In this document: piece after piece, positions 62,422-64,000 of the stretch
How the letters are laid out: every line of letters starts with the position of its first letter
Position numbering within the stretch: position 1 is the first letter of the stretch
Assembly (NCBI RefSeq): GCF_019973775.1
Contig: NZ_AP025032.1
Location: 496,001-560,000, forward strand
Source: Aureimonas sp. SA4125
GTDB taxonomy: Bacteria; Pseudomonadota; Alphaproteobacteria; Rhizobiales; Rhizobiaceae
DNA length: 64,000 bases
Direction of reading: 5' to 3'
Program-made: the position numbers and the translations under genes
Notes under the pieces: model-generated
The model's database searches: none
Told to the model about the DNA's origin: nothing
What the model saw: only the letters and a program-made list of their open reading frames with translations

Positions 62422-63606
62422 CTAGACGGCAGGCCTCAGACCGAGCGATTCGAGGAGAATCGCGTTCACGGCCCGAACGTCGAAGCGCTCCATCGCCAAC
62501 GTTCGCGATCGAACCGCCATCCGCGGCGCAAGCCTTTCATCGTCGAGAAAGGCCCGCATGGCGTTCGCGAGATCCGCGGCGCTCCGCGGCGCGATGCGAA
62601 AGCCGTTCTCGCCGTCGATCACGGTCTCTCTGCAACCGGGCATGTCGGTTGTGATGATGGGACGGCCCGTCGCCAGAGCCTCCAGGGCGCTGCGCGGGAT
62701 GCCTTCGCGATAGTAGGAGGGCAGCACGAAGACCGTTGATGCCGAAAGATACGGCCTGACGTCGGTCGTCTCTCCGAGATATTCCACGCCGGAATCCGCG
62801 GTCCATTGGGCCACCTCGGCCTGCGACAAGGCGGCGGGATTGGGGTCGAATGGCCCGAGGATCTGAAAGCGCGTCTGCGGGAACTGCGGCTTAAGAAGAC
62901 GCGCGGCGGCGGCGAACTCGGCAATCCCCTTTTCCCGAAGCAGCCGTGCGACGAGCAGGAAGACAAACGGCCCGGCTGGGAGGGCGGTCTGGGCGTGATG
63001 GTCGAGATCCACACCGGAACCCGGCACCGAGACGAGCGCCGTGCGCTTTCCGATTAGCGCATGTCGCCTGATTTCCGCGGCGTCGTTCTCATTGTAGACG
63101 AAGGCGGCCTCGGTGCCCGCCAGCGCCCGGCGGTAGAGCCAGATGCTCAGCCTTCGCAGAGCCGCGAGCCGGAGGCCCCGGCGCTCACCGCCAAACATGT
63201 AGCCGAAGCCCGTGAACATCGAGAACCGCCGCCCGACACCCGACAGCCGCGCGGCGAGACCGCCGTATATGATGGGTTTCATCGTGTAGGTCAGAACGAT
63301 GTCCGGCCGGATGCCGCGCATCAGCCGGTAAAGCGCCGCCAATGTGCGTATATCGGCGAGAGGGTCGGTGCCCGTGCGCGCCATCGGAATGCGGCGAAAC
63401 GTGACGCCGATCCGGTTGAGCGCCGCGATCGCTTCGCTGTCCTCGTCCGGCGCGACGGCCGTGACCTCGTGGCCCGCGGCGACCATCGCCTCGAGCAACG
63501 CGTAGCGGAAGTTGACGAGGGAGCGCGTCAGGCTCGCGACCACGACGATGCGCTGCGGACCGGCGCCGTCGAGGCGATCGGAGATCGCTGTGTCTGAAAC
63601 GGCCAT
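62422..63606 (-). CDS. GT4-family glycosyltransferase
   Basis: A 394-residue GT-B enzyme. 'IVVVASLTRSLVNFRYALLE' and 'DIVLTYTMKPIIYGGLAARL' match the group containing PglA and N,N'-diacetylbacillosaminyl transferases. 'FLLVARLLREKGIAEFAAAA' and 'PSYYREGIPRSALEALATGRP' form the donor domain. ATG 63606 follows a GGAG site; a start 21 bases upstream is possible. The family link fits an N-acetylated deoxysugar donor such as one from the WbpM-like path, which is inference. Confidence 0.87.
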   Translation of the reverse strand: MAVSDTAISDRLDGAGPQRIVVVASLTRSLVNFRYALLEAMVAAGHEVTAVAPDEDSEAIAALNRIGVTFRRIPMARTGTDPLADIRTLAALYRLMRGIRPDIVLTYTMKPIIYGGLAARLSGVGRRFSMFTGFGYMFGGERRGLRLAALRRLSIWLYRRALAGTEAAFVYNENDAAEIRRHALIGKRTALVSVPGSGVDLDHHAQTALPAGPFVFLLVARLLREKGIAEFAAAARLLKPQFPQTRFQILGPFDPNPAALSQAEVAQWTADSGVEYLGETTDVRPYLSASTVFVLPSYYREGIPRSALEALATGRPIITTDMPGCRETVIDGENGFRIAPRSAADLANAMRAFLDDERLAPRMAVRSRTLAMERFDVRAVNAILLESLGLRPAV

Positions 63607-63849
63607 CGCACCGCACTCCAAGGCCAAGGCGTCGGTTCACTGTGGCGCCATGCGGGGCACGCCCGGGGCACGTCTCGGCACGATCACCATGCAGCCGAAC
63701 GTACAGTGCTTCCCGCGCGCATCCAGCTACCCGAATTGCGGGGGGCGAGTCGCGGGAGGCGTAGCACGCCTCACCAAAGGGATAGCTCATTGTCGACCCG
63801 CGATCGGCGCTAGCCTCGGCGTAAGCGTATTTCCAAACAGGGACGTCCG

Positions 63850-64000
63850 ATGACGATTGCCGCAGCGCGGACAGGAACGAGGGCGATGCTCCTGGGCATC
63901 GCCGTGATGGCGGCGTTGCCGGGCATGCTCGCTTGCCGCCCCGCGCACGCGGCGCCCGCGGACGGCTACAGGCTGGCGCCCGGAGACGTGACGTCCTTCG
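63850..64000 (+). CDS. Polysaccharide export protein (Wza-like), partial
   Basis: Only the first 50 residues are in the window. A signal peptide ('MLLGIAVMAALPGML') contains a Cys but lacks a clear lipobox. The mature start then reads 'DGYRLAPGDVTSF', the beginning of the Poly_export/SLBB family. An AGGGA site precedes the ATG at 63850. It is the expected outer-membrane partner of the Wzc-like protein and runs past the window end. Confidence 0.8.
   Translation, partial: MTIAAARTGTRAMLLGIAVMAALPGMLACRPAHAAPADGYRLAPGDVTSF

Overview
This window reads as GC-rich alphaproteobacterial DNA, most likely from Hyphomicrobiales (Rhizobiales). The grounds are the ExoP/Wzc-type co-polymerase, the CHASE2 cyclase with FecR partner, the mix of IS families and the heavy G/C third-codon bias. 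The genus cannot be fixed from sequence alone. No rRNA, tRNA or CRISPR array was seen.

Region 1 (1-7140) is accessory: a tyrosine recombinase cut by the window edge, a SAM methyltransferase divergent from a LuxR-HTH/TolB-like/TPR regulator, and a FecR-domain protein followed by a CHASE2 adenylate/guanylate cyclase.

Region 2 (7300-20700) is an insertion-sequence graveyard in which insertion order can be read from terminal repeats and target duplications. A three-gene IS66 element sits inside a single-ORF IS66 element, which sits inside a small gene whose paralogue survives nearby. Separately, an IS3 element sits inside an IS256 element, which sits inside an IS701 element. An IS5 element, an IS21 element, IS5/IS3 relics and a dapA-family N-terminal relic fill the rest.

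Region 3 (20700-29600) holds UDP-glucose dehydrogenase, a small membrane protein, a large RTX/cadherin secreted protein and UDP-glucuronate 4-epimerase. The ugd/small-protein pair appears a second time in mirror image and decayed on the other side of the RTX gene.

Region 4 (29450-64000) is a large exopolysaccharide locus. It carries five GT4 glycosyltransferases, a GtrB/GtrA pair with a GT-C membrane transferase, a CDP-sugar branch (rfbF, rfbG, an RfbH-like dehydratase without Fe-S cysteines, a C-methyltransferase and a reductase/epimerase), a formyltransferase/ATP-grasp/HAD group, and a sulfation module (cysD, cysNC, sulfotransferase). It also has a WbpM-like dehydratase, two pectate-lyase-type enzymes, Wzx, Wzy, Wzc and the start of Wza. 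Together these predict a Wzx/Wzy-made, uronic-acid-containing, sulfated polysaccharide with an unusual C-methylated deoxysugar, trimmed or released by its own lyases. No initiating phosphoglycosyl transferase and no complete outer-membrane exporter are inside the window.
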